A DNA stretch of 64,000 nucleotides. Source: Actinomycetospora corticicola (GTDB lineage: Bacteria > Actinomycetota > Actinomycetes > Mycobacteriales > Pseudonocardiaceae). The stretch covers positions 2,790,001-2,854,000 of the forward strand of contig NZ_JACCBN010000001.1 of assembly GCF_013409505.1 (NCBI RefSeq), in the 5' to 3' direction. Numbering within the stretch: the stretch's first letter is position 1; each line of letters opens with the position of its first letter. This document shows, in pieces, positions 23,354 to 31,513 of the stretch. A program made the translations under genes and the position numbers. The notes under the pieces are model-generated. The model saw nothing but the letters and a program-made list of their open reading frames with translations. It was not told the DNA's origin and did not search any database.

Positions 23354-25582
23354 TCACAGCTTGTCGAGGAAGCTCGCGCCCTCCTCGCCGACCACACCCC
23401 GGACCAGACCGGCCAGCCGCGGGTGGTGGGCGAGCGTGGGGTCGTCGGCGAGCAGGGCCCGGGCGACCTCGCGGGCCTCGGTGATCTCGTCGAGGTGCCG
23501 GCGGACGGACAGGAAGCGCAGCGTCTTGCGGCGTCCGGCCTGCTCGGTGCCCAGCACGTCGCCCTCGTTGCGCAGCTCGAGGTCGAGGTCGGCCATGGCG
23601 AAGCCGTCGGTGATCTCGGCGATCCGTTGCAGGCGCTCCATCGACGGCCCCTCGAGGTCGCTGACGAGGAAGCACGACGAGGCGGTGTCACCCCGGCCCA
23701 CGCGGCCGCGGAGCTGGTGGAGCTGGGAGACCCCGAACCGCTCGGCGTCGAGCACGACGATCACGGTGGCGTTCGGGACGTCCACCCCGACCTCGATCAC
23801 CGTCGTCGAGACGAGCACGTCGACGTCGCCCGCGGCGAACCGGCGCATGACGTCGTCCTTCTCCTCGGCCGGCAGCCGTCCGTGCAGCACCTCCAGGCGC
23901 AGCCCGGCCAGCGGGCCGGCCGCGAGCAGCTCGGCGACCTCGAGGGCCGCGAGCGGTGGGCGCCGCTCCTCGCCGTCGGCGCCGCCGCCCTCCTCCTCGT
24001 CGCTCGCCGGTCCGTCGTCGCCGATGCGGGGGCAGACGACGTAGGCCTGGTGGCCCGCGTCCACCTCCTCGCGCACCCGCTCCCACACCCGGGCGAGCCA
24101 CTTCGGCCTCCCGCCGGGCACCGCGTGGGTGTCGATGGGCTTGCGTCCGGCCGGCAGCTCGTCCAGCACGGAGTTCTCGAGGTCGCCGTACACGGTGAGC
24201 GCGACCGTCCGCGGGATCGGCGTCGCGGTCATCACCAGCAGGTGCGGGGCGGTCTCCCCCGGCCGTGACCGCAGCTCGTCCCGTTGGCGCACGCCGAACC
24301 GGTGCTGCTCGTCGACCACCAGCAGCCCGAGGTCGGCGAACCCGACCTTCTCCTGGATCACCGCGTGCGTCCCCACGACGATCCCGGCCACGCCGGACTG
24401 CACGTCGAGCAGGGCCTGCTTGCGCTCCTTCGCGGCCAGTGACCCGGTGAGCAGGACGATCCGCGTGGCCCGCTCGTCGGTGTCCAGCTCGACCGGCTCG
24501 TCGCCGTCGTCGCCGAAGAGGCCCGCGGGCTCGCCCGAGCGCCCGAGCGGGCCGAGCATCGCCCGCAGCGACCGTGCGTGCTGGGCCGCGAGCACCTCCG
24601 TGGGCGCGAGGAGCACGGCCTGCCGGCCCGCGTCGACGACCTGGAGCATCGCCCGCAGCGCCACGACCGTCTTGCCCGACCCGACGTCGCCCTGCAGCAG
24701 GCGGTTCAGCGGCGTGGTGCCGGCGAGGGCCTCGGCGAGCTCGGCGCCCACCCGGCGTTGGCCGCCCGTCAGCTCGAAGGGGAGCCGGGCGTCGAAGGCC
24801 GCGGCGAGCCCGTCGTCGGTCCGGGGGCAGGCCGGCGCGGGGCGGGTGGCGGCGTTCAACCGCTCGCCCTGCAGGGCCAGCTGGAGACCGAGGGCCTCGT
24901 CCCAGGTGAGCCGGCGCATCGCGGGGCGGGCGGCGTCGAGCGAGGCGGGGAGGTGGATGTCGCGCAGGGCCCGCCCGAGGTCGATCAGGCCGTGCCGCTC
25001 CCGGACCTCCTGCGGCACCGGGTCGATCGGGTCGTCGAAGACGTCGAGCGTCTGCCGGACCGCGGCGAGCAGCTCCCAGGTCTGCACGTCCTTGGTGGCG
25101 GGGTAGATCGGCGTGACCGGCGGGAGCTTGATCGACTCGTCGTCGGGATCGGTCTCGTCGTCGCCGGTGCTGATCCGCATGGCGCGCGGCGAGCCGAGCT
25201 GCCAGCGGTCACGGAACTTCTCGAGCTTGCCCGCGAAGAAGGCCCGGCTCCCGACGGGCATGGTGCGCACGCGCCAGGGCTGGTTGAAGAACGTCACCGA
25301 CAGCTCGAGGTCGCCCGCGGCCACCGCCATCGTGGTGATGTGGATCTGCTTGCCCCCGCCGCGGCGGAACTTGCGCTCGCCCCGCGCGCTGCGCACCTCG
25401 GCGATCATGTTCACCTGGTCGCCCACCGACAGATCCCGCGGATCGACCTTGTCCAGGTCGTTCATCGTCTCGTAGCGCCGGGGCAGGTGGCGCAGCAGAT
25501 CGCCCACGGTGTGCATGTCGAGGTGCTTGCGCAGCACCGAGGCCGAGCGTCCTCCGACGGCCTCGGCGAGGGGGGAGTCCAT
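23354..25582 (-). CDS. recG: ATP-dependent DNA helicase RecG
   Basis: Branch-migration helicase acting on stalled forks and Holliday junctions. The N-terminal wedge/OB region (MDSPLAEAVGGRSASVL onward) precedes the helicase core: Walker A LLQGDVGSGKTVVA, DEQH in LLVVDEQHRFG, motif III MTATPIPRT, and the C-terminal helicase domain with VIEVGVDVPNA and HQLRGRVGRG. The chosen ATG 25582 gives 742 residues, near the mycobacterial length; the frame is open for 25 more codons upstream. The DAK-phosphatase gene that often precedes recG in actinobacteria is absent; rpmB is divergent. Confidence 0.97.
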   Translation of the reverse strand: MDSPLAEAVGGRSASVLRKHLDMHTVGDLLRHLPRRYETMNDLDKVDPRDLSVGDQVNMIAEVRSARGERKFRRGGGKQIHITTMAVAAGDLELSVTFFNQPWRVRTMPVGSRAFFAGKLEKFRDRWQLGSPRAMRISTGDDETDPDDESIKLPPVTPIYPATKDVQTWELLAAVRQTLDVFDDPIDPVPQEVRERHGLIDLGRALRDIHLPASLDAARPAMRRLTWDEALGLQLALQGERLNAATRPAPACPRTDDGLAAAFDARLPFELTGGQRRVGAELAEALAGTTPLNRLLQGDVGSGKTVVALRAMLQVVDAGRQAVLLAPTEVLAAQHARSLRAMLGPLGRSGEPAGLFGDDGDEPVELDTDERATRIVLLTGSLAAKERKQALLDVQSGVAGIVVGTHAVIQEKVGFADLGLLVVDEQHRFGVRQRDELRSRPGETAPHLLVMTATPIPRTVALTVYGDLENSVLDELPAGRKPIDTHAVPGGRPKWLARVWERVREEVDAGHQAYVVCPRIGDDGPASDEEEGGGADGEERRPPLAALEVAELLAAGPLAGLRLEVLHGRLPAEEKDDVMRRFAAGDVDVLVSTTVIEVGVDVPNATVIVVLDAERFGVSQLHQLRGRVGRGDTASSCFLVSDLEGPSMERLQRIAEITDGFAMADLDLELRNEGDVLGTEQAGRRKTLRFLSVRRHLDEITEAREVARALLADDPTLAHHPRLAGLVRGVVGEEGASFLDKL

Positions 25583-25710
25583 GTGCACCACGGACGCCAG
25601 CGTGCCACCCGGGTCCGACAGCGTCCGGCGGGCTCGGTTACCCTGGTGACCTGCCACGCGGTGGTGTTCCCGCGTGCTCTGGTGTCCGTTGAGGTCGAGA
25701 GGTGTTCGAA

Positions 25711-25902
25711 GTGGCTGCGGTGTGCGACGTGTGCGCGAAGGGCCCCGGTTTCGGGAAGTCGGTCTCGCACTCCCACCGCCGGACCAACCGCCGGTGGAAC
25801 CCGAACGTGCAGACGGTGCACGCCCGGATCGGCAACGGGAACCGGCAGCGCCTCAACGTCTGCACCTCCTGCCTGAAGGCGGGCAAGGTCAGCCGCGCCT
25901 GA
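25711..25902 (+). CDS. rpmB: 50S ribosomal protein L28
   Basis: A 63-residue L28 with [35 protein letters not shown] and the zinc-type cysteine pairs CDVC and CTSC (C+ paralogue). GTG at 25711 with GAGAGGTG about 8 nt upstream gives the family-standard N-terminus; the in-frame GTG at 25702 is less likely. A perfect 18-bp terminator follows. Confidence 0.97.
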   Translation: MAAVCDVCAKGPGFGKSVSHSHRRTNRRWNPNVQTVHARIGNGNRQRLNVCTSCLKAGKVSRA

Positions 25903-25916
25903 CCCTCCCCACGCAC

Positions 25917-25956
25917 ACCACGGGCCCGGTACGCCTCTGCGTACCGGGCCCGTGGT
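25917..25956 (+). terminator. Perfect 18-bp terminator hairpin after rpmB
   Basis: ACCACGGGCCCGGTACGC (25917-25934) pairs without mismatch with 25939-25956 around a CTCT tetraloop. No U-run follows. It lies 14 nt after the rpmB stop and 15 nt before the stop of the convergent DUF397 gene, so it can act on both. Confidence 0.88.
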
Positions 25957-25971
25957 CTGTCCGGGCCCGGA

Positions 25972-26175
25972 TCAGGCGGGGCGGTCCTGCTCGGTGAGGT
26001 CGTCGAACTCGCCGTCGCGCACGCCGCGCACGAAGGCGTCCACCTCGGCGCGGGTGTAGTGCAGGACGGGGCCGTCGGCGTCGCCGACGACGCGGACGAG
26101 CAACCCGCCGTCGGGATGGCGGGCCGTCTCCAGGCCGGGGCCGCTCGCGACCCAGTCGCGTGCCGGACAGCACAT
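25972..26175 (-). CDS. DUF397-domain protein
   Basis: A 67-residue DUF397-like protein. GGLLVRVVGDADGPVLHYTRAEVDAFVRGVRDGEF (in pieces: VGDADGPVLHYT, AEVDAFVRGV) matches the family's closing block in which an aromatic strand is followed by the E-W/V-x-A-F helix. In streptomycetes and relatives DUF397 proteins usually pair with an XRE-type DUF5753 regulator. No such partner lies beside it here, so it is an orphan. The ATG at 26175 follows the expected domain limit. The role, probably regulatory, is inferred. Confidence 0.75.
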   Translation of the reverse strand: MCCPARDWVASGPGLETARHPDGGLLVRVVGDADGPVLHYTRAEVDAFVRGVRDGEFDDLTEQDRPA

Positions 26176-26299
26176 CGGACCCCCTCGGCGCGGGCGTGGA
26201 GCGCCTCACGCACATGCGTTCGTCCTTGCGCCTGCACCGTACGTAGGTGAAGATCGAACAGATGTGGCAGGCGCGACGCAGCGACGAGCGGAGGTCCCG

Positions 26300-26737
26300 G
26301 TGAGCCGACCGGACCAGTTCTCCGGCTCGGCGGCCGACGAGCCCCGCCTCCCCCGGGCCGCCCGCACCGTGCACCGCCGCTCGGCCGCCGTGCCGCTGCG
26401 CGTGGTCTCGCACCGGGTCCGCGCGGACGAACCGTCCGACCGTTCGGCGCACGGGGCGCCGGTCCCCACCGTCGTGGCCGGCGTGCCCGCGACCGGGGCC
26501 GTCGCGACGCTGCAGCAGGCGCCGCTGCCCTCCCCCGACGTCGTCGGGCTCCCCGTCCGTCGGGCCGAGGCCGCGCCGGTGCTCGCCCGGCGCCGCCCGG
26601 TGACCCGACTCCTCGACCTGGTGCGCGGTCGACGCGACGGGGCCGGCCGGCACCGGCCGGACACGATCCCGAGCCGGGGCTGGAGCATGTTCGCCCCGGC
26701 CCGGCGCTCGCGGCGGCGCTTCGGCGTCCGCCGCTGA
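26300..26737 (+). CDS. Basic, disordered hypothetical protein
   Basis: A 145-residue Arg/Pro/Ala/Val-rich protein without recognisable domain. Coding is supported by GC at nearly every third position over the whole frame and by GGAGG six bases before the GTG at 26300. The C-terminus is strongly basic ([23 protein letters not shown]). It has no membrane segment. It is divergent from the DUF397 gene. Nucleic-acid binding is possible from charge but not shown. Confidence 0.62.
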   Translation: MSRPDQFSGSAADEPRLPRAARTVHRRSAAVPLRVVSHRVRADEPSDRSAHGAPVPTVVAGVPATGAVATLQQAPLPSPDVVGLPVRRAEAAPVLARRRPVTRLLDLVRGRRDGAGRHRPDTIPSRGWSMFAPARRSRRRFGVRR

Positions 26738-26738
26738 C

Positions 26739-27419
26739 TCAGGGCAGGCGCCAGTCCACCGGCTCGTCGCCCAGCTCCTCCAGGAACTCGTTGACGCGGC
26801 TGAAGGGCCGTGACCCGAAGAACCCGCCGGCGGCCGACATGGGGCTGGGGTGGGCGGACTCGACGGTCGGCACGTCCTCGCCGAGCAGCGGGGTCAGCGA
26901 CCGCGCGTCCCGGCCCCACAGGATCGCGACGAGGGGCTGGTCGATCCGCTCGACGAGGGCGGTGATCGCCTGCTCGGTGACCTTCTCCCAGCCCTTGTTG
27001 CGGTGCGACCCGGGCGCACCCGGCGCCACCGTGAGGACCCGGTTGAGCAGCAGCACGCCCTGGTCGGCCCACGGCGTCAGGTCGCCGCTGGTCGGCGCCG
27101 GGAGCCCGAGGTCCTCGGTGTACTCGCGGAAGATGTTCTGCAGGCTCTTCGGCAGCGGCCGCACCTCCGGCGCCACGGAGAAGGACAGGCCGACGGCGTG
27201 CCCCGGCGTGGGGTACGGGTCCTGCCCGACGACGAGGACACGCACCTGCTCGAAGGGCTGCTGGAAGGCCCGCAGCACGTTCTTCCCGGACGGCAGGTAG
27301 GTGCGGCCCTCGGCCACCTCGGCGCGGAGGAAGTCGCCCATGGCGGCGATCGTCTCGGCGACGGGCTCCAGGGCCTCGGCCCACCCCGCCTCGACGGACT
27401 CGGACAGCGGGCGGGCCAT
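26739..27419 (-). CDS. ung: Uracil-DNA glycosylase, family 1
   Basis: Removes uracil from DNA in base-excision repair. The 226-residue protein has the water-activating motif [20 protein letters not shown], the Asn-containing LLLNRVLTV strand and the intercalation loop HPSPMSA. Length is typical. ATG 27419. It ends one nucleotide after the convergent basic hypothetical gene. In M. tuberculosis ung (Rv2976c) precedes thiL; here an acetyltransferase and the glc operon intervene. Confidence 0.97.
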   Translation of the reverse strand: MARPLSESVEAGWAEALEPVAETIAAMGDFLRAEVAEGRTYLPSGKNVLRAFQQPFEQVRVLVVGQDPYPTPGHAVGLSFSVAPEVRPLPKSLQNIFREYTEDLGLPAPTSGDLTPWADQGVLLLNRVLTVAPGAPGSHRNKGWEKVTEQAITALVERIDQPLVAILWGRDARSLTPLLGEDVPTVESAHPSPMSAAGGFFGSRPFSRVNEFLEELGDEPVDWRLP

Positions 27420-27540
27420 CAGGCGGTCCTCCGGAGCTCGGCGCTCGCCCGGGCGGAGGCGCCCGGACGGATCGGCACGCCGAGCACGCTAGACGCGCCA
27501 CCGACGCCCGTGCCGGGCGGGGGCGGGACCCGCGGACCGG

Positions 27541-28089
27541 TCACGGCGCCGCGATCAGGTCCCGGGCGAAGCAGGTGCTGTCCGGCTCGGCGCGGTGCAC
27601 GCCGAAGTTCGGCATCGGCACGTAGCCCTGCCGGCGGTAGAGCGCCTCGGCCTCCGGCTGCCGCGTGCCGGTCTCGAGCACGGTCCGTCGGCAGCCCGCG
27701 GCCGCGGCGGTGCGCTCGAGCTCGTCGAGCAGGGCCACGGCGAACCCCCGTCGGCGGTGGGCGGGATCGACCCACATGCGCTTGACCTCGGCGTCGAGCG
27801 GACGCAGCACCCCGCGGTCGGCCTCGGGGATCGCTGCGGCGGTCAGCCGTCGCCAGCCACCGCAGCAGACCGGGCCGACCGTGGGCAGCGCCCCGACCAG
27901 GAACAGCCCGCGCGGCGGCGCGAACTCGGCGGGGTCGACCGGCGTGCGGTCGATCCCGCCGTAGCGCTCCCGGTAGAACGCCTGGACGGCGTCCACGAAC
28001 CGGACGCTCGTCGGGTCGTCGTACGCGACGACCCCGAGCACGAGTCCGCTGGTCCCCACCTCGCCGATCATCCCGGACGCGGGCAGCAT
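27541..28089 (-). CDS. GNAT-family acetyltransferase
   Basis: An N-acetyltransferase of about 182 residues. EVKRMWVDPAHRRRGFAVAL holds the acetyl-CoA binding R/Q-x-x-G-x-G/A loop in RRRGFA, followed by LLDELERTAAAAGCRRTVLETGTRQPEAEALYRRQGY, the usual C-terminal GNAT block (given here as adjoining short motifs). Start uncertain: ATG 28089 or ATG 28071; both leave the fold complete. It is divergent from the HAD phosphatase with a 39-nt gap. Substrate unknown. Confidence 0.85.
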   Translation of the reverse strand: MLPASGMIGEVGTSGLVLGVVAYDDPTSVRFVDAVQAFYRERYGGIDRTPVDPAEFAPPRGLFLVGALPTVGPVCCGGWRRLTAAAIPEADRGVLRPLDAEVKRMWVDPAHRRRGFAVALLDELERTAAAAGCRRTVLETGTRQPEAEALYRRQGYVPMPNFGVHRAEPDSTCFARDLIAAP

Positions 28090-28128
28090 GCGGACGTCGA
28101 TCCGCCGTCGGGACGAGGAGGTCGGGCC

Positions 28129-28872
28129 GTGCCACGTCCGGTGGGGGTCTGCTGGGACATCGACGGCACGCTGCTGCGCGGCGGACGGGTGGGGGGTGAC
28201 GTGCTGCGCGAGGCGTTCCTCGAGGTCACCGGCCACGAGCCCCCGCACGTCCCGATGGGCGGGATGACCGACCACCTCGTCGCCGAGGCCTTCCGCGACG
28301 GTCTGGCGCCCGCGGCCGCGGAACCGCTGCGCGGCCGCGGCCGGGAGTACACCGACGCGATGATCGCGGCGATCGGCGCCCAGTGGCGGGGCCGCGACGC
28401 CGCCCTCGCGGAGACCCTCCGGGTGCTGCCCGGCGTCCGCGAGGCGGTCGGGCTGCTCGCCGCCGAGCCGGGCGTCGACCAGATCGTGCTGACCGGCAAC
28501 GTGCGCGCCGGGGCGGAGCTGAAGCTGAGCGTCGCCGGGCTCCACCCCGGGCTCTTCGATCTCGACGACGGGGTCTACGGCCACCTGCCCGGGCCGCGGT
28601 CGGCCCTGGTCCACGCCGCCCGCGCGGCACTCGAGCGTCGGCACGGACGGCCGGTGGGGCTCGTCGTCGTGGGCGACACCCCGCGCGACGTCGAGGCCGC
28701 GCACGCCGCAGGTGCCCTCGCCGTCGGGGTCGGCACGGGAGCGGCCACGCTCGACGACCTCGTGGCGGCGGGGGCCGATCACGTCACCCCCGACCTGTCC
28801 GACCCGGCGGCTCTGGTGGCGGTCGTGCGCGCGGCGGGTGAGGATCCGGAGGCCACCCGAGGGGATGTGTGA
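28129..28872 (+). CDS. HAD-superfamily phosphatase, phosphoglycolate-phosphatase-like
   Basis: A 247-residue HAD hydrolase. Motif I is CWDIDGTLLRGG (nucleophile Asp), motif II VLTGN and motif IV VVVGDTPRDVEAA, with an alpha-helical cap inserted after motif I. It begins an operon and overlaps glcD by the GTGA element, followed by glcE and glcF. A phosphatase coupled to glycolate oxidase strongly suggests hydrolysis of 2-phosphoglycolate to glycolate (Gph). Sequence alone would allow other phosphate esters. GGAGG lies about 9 nt before GTG 28129. Confidence 0.85.
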   Translation: MPRPVGVCWDIDGTLLRGGRVGGDVLREAFLEVTGHEPPHVPMGGMTDHLVAEAFRDGLAPAAAEPLRGRGREYTDAMIAAIGAQWRGRDAALAETLRVLPGVREAVGLLAAEPGVDQIVLTGNVRAGAELKLSVAGLHPGLFDLDDGVYGHLPGPRSALVHAARAALERRHGRPVGLVVVGDTPRDVEAAHAAGALAVGVGTGAATLDDLVAAGADHVTPDLSDPAALVAVVRAAGEDPEATRGDV

Positions 28873-30356
28873 CGCCCATGAGCACGACCACCACCGCGGC
28901 TCCGACACTGACGACGTCGCTCGCACGTGAGTTCGCCGCCGTCCTGCCCGAACACTGCGTGATCACCGACGAGGTCGGCCTGCGCAGCTACGAGTGCGAC
29001 GGCCTGACCGGCTTCCGGCAGGTCCCCGCCGTCGTCGTCCTGCCGCGGGACACCGAGGAGGTGGCCGCCTGCGTGCGCGTCTGCGCACGTCACGGCGTGC
29101 CCTTCGTCGCGCGCGGCGCCGGGACCGGGCTGTCCGGGGGCGCGCTCCCGGTGGCCGACGGCGTCGTGATCTCGCTGCAGAAGCTGCGCCGCATCCTGGA
29201 GATCGACGTCGAGAACCGTCGGGCCGTGCTCGAGCCCGGGGTGTTCAACCTCGACATCTCCCGCGCCGCCGCGCCGCACGGGCTCTACTACGCGCCCGAC
29301 CCGTCGAGCCAGCAGGTGTGCACCATCGGCGGCAACGTCGCGGAGAACTCCGGCGGGGCCCACTGCCTCAAGTACGGGTTCACCACCAACCACGTCCTCG
29401 AGATGGAGGTCGTGCTCGCCGACGGCAGCGTGATCACCCTCGGCGCTCCGACGGCGGAGCAGGCGGGTCCCGACCTGCGCGGGGTCTTCCTCGGCTCCGA
29501 GGGCACGCTCGGCATCTGCACGAAGGTCACCGTGCGGCTGCTGCGCAAGCCCGAGGCGGTCCGCACCGTCCTCGCCGACTTCCCGTCGATCGAGGCCGCG
29601 GGCGAGACCGTCGGCGCCATCGTCGACGCGTCGATCGTGCCGGCCGCCGTCGAGATGATGGACTCCCTCGCGATGGAGGCCGCCGAGGCCGCCGTCGGCG
29701 CGGGGTACACGGTGGAGTCCCCGTCCGCCCTGATCATCGAGCTCGACGGCCCCGCCGAGGAGTGCGACGAGCAGTTCGCCGAGATCACCCGGATCTGCGA
29801 GGAACACGGGTCGACCCGCATCCACGTGGCCGACAGCGCCGACGAGCGGGCCCGGGTGTGGAAGGGCCGGAAGGCCGCCTTCGCGGCGGTCGGCCGCATC
29901 AGCCCGGACTACATCGTCCAGGACGGGGTCGTCCCGCGGACCCGGCTCGCCGAGGTGCTCTCCCAGATCGCGGAGATGGGCTCCGAGGTCGGGCTCCGGG
30001 TCGCCAACGTCTTCCACGCCGGCGACGGCAACCTGCACCCCCTGGTCCTGTACTCGGAGTCCGCGGGTGAGCACGACGCGGCCGAGGACCTCTCGAGCCG
30101 GATCGCGGAGCTCTGCGTCGAGCTCGGCGGGTCGCTCTCGGGCGAGCACGGCATCGGCGCCGACAAGGCGTGCTCGATGGGCCGGATGTTCACCGACGAC
30201 GACCTCGCCGTGATGCAGCGGGTGCGCACGGGCTTCGACCCCGAGGGCCTCTGCAACCCCGGGAAGATCTTCCCGACGCCCCGGCTGTGCGGCGAGCGCC
30301 CGGGGCCGTTCCGCGCGCACCCCCTGGAAGAGGCCGGAGTGATCAGCCGACTGTGA
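28869..30356 (+). CDS. glcD: Glycolate oxidase FAD-linked subunit GlcD
   Basis: FAD-binding (PCMH-type/VAO family) subunit of glycolate oxidase, 495 residues from GTG 28869 (ATG 28878 is an alternative). PFVARGAGTGLSGGALPVADGVVISL and the second flavin block TIGGNVAENSGGAHCLKYG are the hallmarks (both longer than shown elsewhere in the window). GDGNLHPLVLYS and GEHGIGADKACSM are the conserved C-terminal substrate/metal motifs. Glycolate or D-lactate oxidation are both possible; GlcE and GlcF next to it favour glycolate. GTGA overlaps at both ends link it translationally to its neighbours. Confidence 0.95.
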   Translation: MTPMSTTTTAAPTLTTSLAREFAAVLPEHCVITDEVGLRSYECDGLTGFRQVPAVVVLPRDTEEVAACVRVCARHGVPFVARGAGTGLSGGALPVADGVVISLQKLRRILEIDVENRRAVLEPGVFNLDISRAAAPHGLYYAPDPSSQQVCTIGGNVAENSGGAHCLKYGFTTNHVLEMEVVLADGSVITLGAPTAEQAGPDLRGVFLGSEGTLGICTKVTVRLLRKPEAVRTVLADFPSIEAAGETVGAIVDASIVPAAVEMMDSLAMEAAEAAVGAGYTVESPSALIIELDGPAEECDEQFAEITRICEEHGSTRIHVADSADERARVWKGRKAAFAAVGRISPDYIVQDGVVPRTRLAEVLSQIAEMGSEVGLRVANVFHAGDGNLHPLVLYSESAGEHDAAEDLSSRIAELCVELGGSLSGEHGIGADKACSMGRMFTDDDLAVMQRVRTGFDPEGLCNPGKIFPTPRLCGERPGPFRAHPLEEAGVISRL

Positions 30357-31513
30357 GCACCGCATCCGTGAACACCTCACCGACCTCGCTGGTCGAGCTG
30401 CGCGACGCGGTCCGCGACACCCCGGGCCCCGTGGTGGCGACCGGCGCGGGCACCGCCGCCGACTGGGGCGCGCCCGTCGTCGGAGACGCCACGCCGGTCT
30501 CGGTGGCCGGCCTGTCCGGCGTCATCGCCCACAACCCGGGCGACATGACCGTCTCGGTCGGCGCCGGGACGCCGCTGTCCGAGCTCCAGGACACGCTCGC
30601 GGGGTCCGGGCAGCGGGTCGCCCTCGACGCCGCCCGCGTCCGCCGCGGTGCCACCGTCGGCGGCCTGCTCGCGACGGCGGACGCCGGTCCGCTCGCGCTC
30701 GGGTTCGGCTCGCTGCGCGACCTGGTCATCGGCGTCACCGTGGTGCTCGCCGACGGCACCGTCGCGCGCTCCGGCGGGCACGTCATCAAGAACGTCGCGG
30801 GCTACGACCTGACGAAGCTGCTGCACGGCGCGTACGGGACCTTCGGGGTGATCGCCGAGGTCGTGCTGCGGCTGCACCCGCTGCCCCCCGCCACCCGCAC
30901 CGTGGCCTACCGCGTGGCCGACCCCGCCGACCTCCCCGGCGCGGGCCGGGCCGTCACCGACACCCCCGTCGAGGCGGCCGCGCTGGAGTGGGTCGACGGG
31001 CGCCTGCTGGCCCTGCTCGAGGGCACCGAGGCCGGGGTCGAGGGGCGGGCCGGCCGGCTCGTCGACCTGCTGGGCACCGGCGCCGAGGTCCTCTCCCCCG
31101 CCGACGCCGACGCGGCCTGGGACGCCCACCGCGCCGCCGTCGACCGGCGCCCCGACGACCGCGCGGTCGTCCGCGTCGGCGTCGCCCCGACGAGGCTCGG
31201 CGACCTGCTCACCGGGCTGGTCGCCGACGCCGGGGCGGACGACGTCACCGCCGCCCCCGCCACCGGCGTCGCCACGCTCACCGTCCCGGCCGAGGCCGCC
31301 CTCGTCGACGCGGTGCACGCCCGCGTCGCCGGCGTCGGCGGCACGTCGACCCTCCGCGCCCGTCCCGCCGGCGCCGCCGTGCCCGCCTGGGGCCCGGCCC
31401 CGTCGAGCGCGGCCCTGCTGCGCGCCGTCGCCACCGCGTTCGACCCCGACCAGCGCCTGGGCCGTGGCCGGCTCGCGCCCTGGCTGCCCGTCCCCGAAGG
31501 AGCGTCCGCGTGA
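30353..31513 (+). CDS. glcE: Glycolate oxidase FAD-binding subunit GlcE
   Basis: Second flavoprotein subunit of glycolate oxidase, 386 residues. It shares the FAD-binding fold with GlcD but is shorter: VVATGAGTAADWG, RRGATVGGLLATADAGPLALG, GHVIKNVAGYDLTKLLHGAYGTFGVI (the K-N-V-A-G-Y-D motif is GlcE-specific). The GTG at 30353 lies within the glcD stop (GTGA). It overlaps glcF by 4 nt. Codon use is extremely GC-rich but in line with neighbours. Confidence 0.94.
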   Translation: MSTASVNTSPTSLVELRDAVRDTPGPVVATGAGTAADWGAPVVGDATPVSVAGLSGVIAHNPGDMTVSVGAGTPLSELQDTLAGSGQRVALDAARVRRGATVGGLLATADAGPLALGFGSLRDLVIGVTVVLADGTVARSGGHVIKNVAGYDLTKLLHGAYGTFGVIAEVVLRLHPLPPATRTVAYRVADPADLPGAGRAVTDTPVEAAALEWVDGRLLALLEGTEAGVEGRAGRLVDLLGTGAEVLSPADADAAWDAHRAAVDRRPDDRAVVRVGVAPTRLGDLLTGLVADAGADDVTAAPATGVATLTVPAEAALVDAVHARVAGVGGTSTLRARPAGAAVPAWGPAPSSAALLRAVATAFDPDQRLGRGRLAPWLPVPEGASA

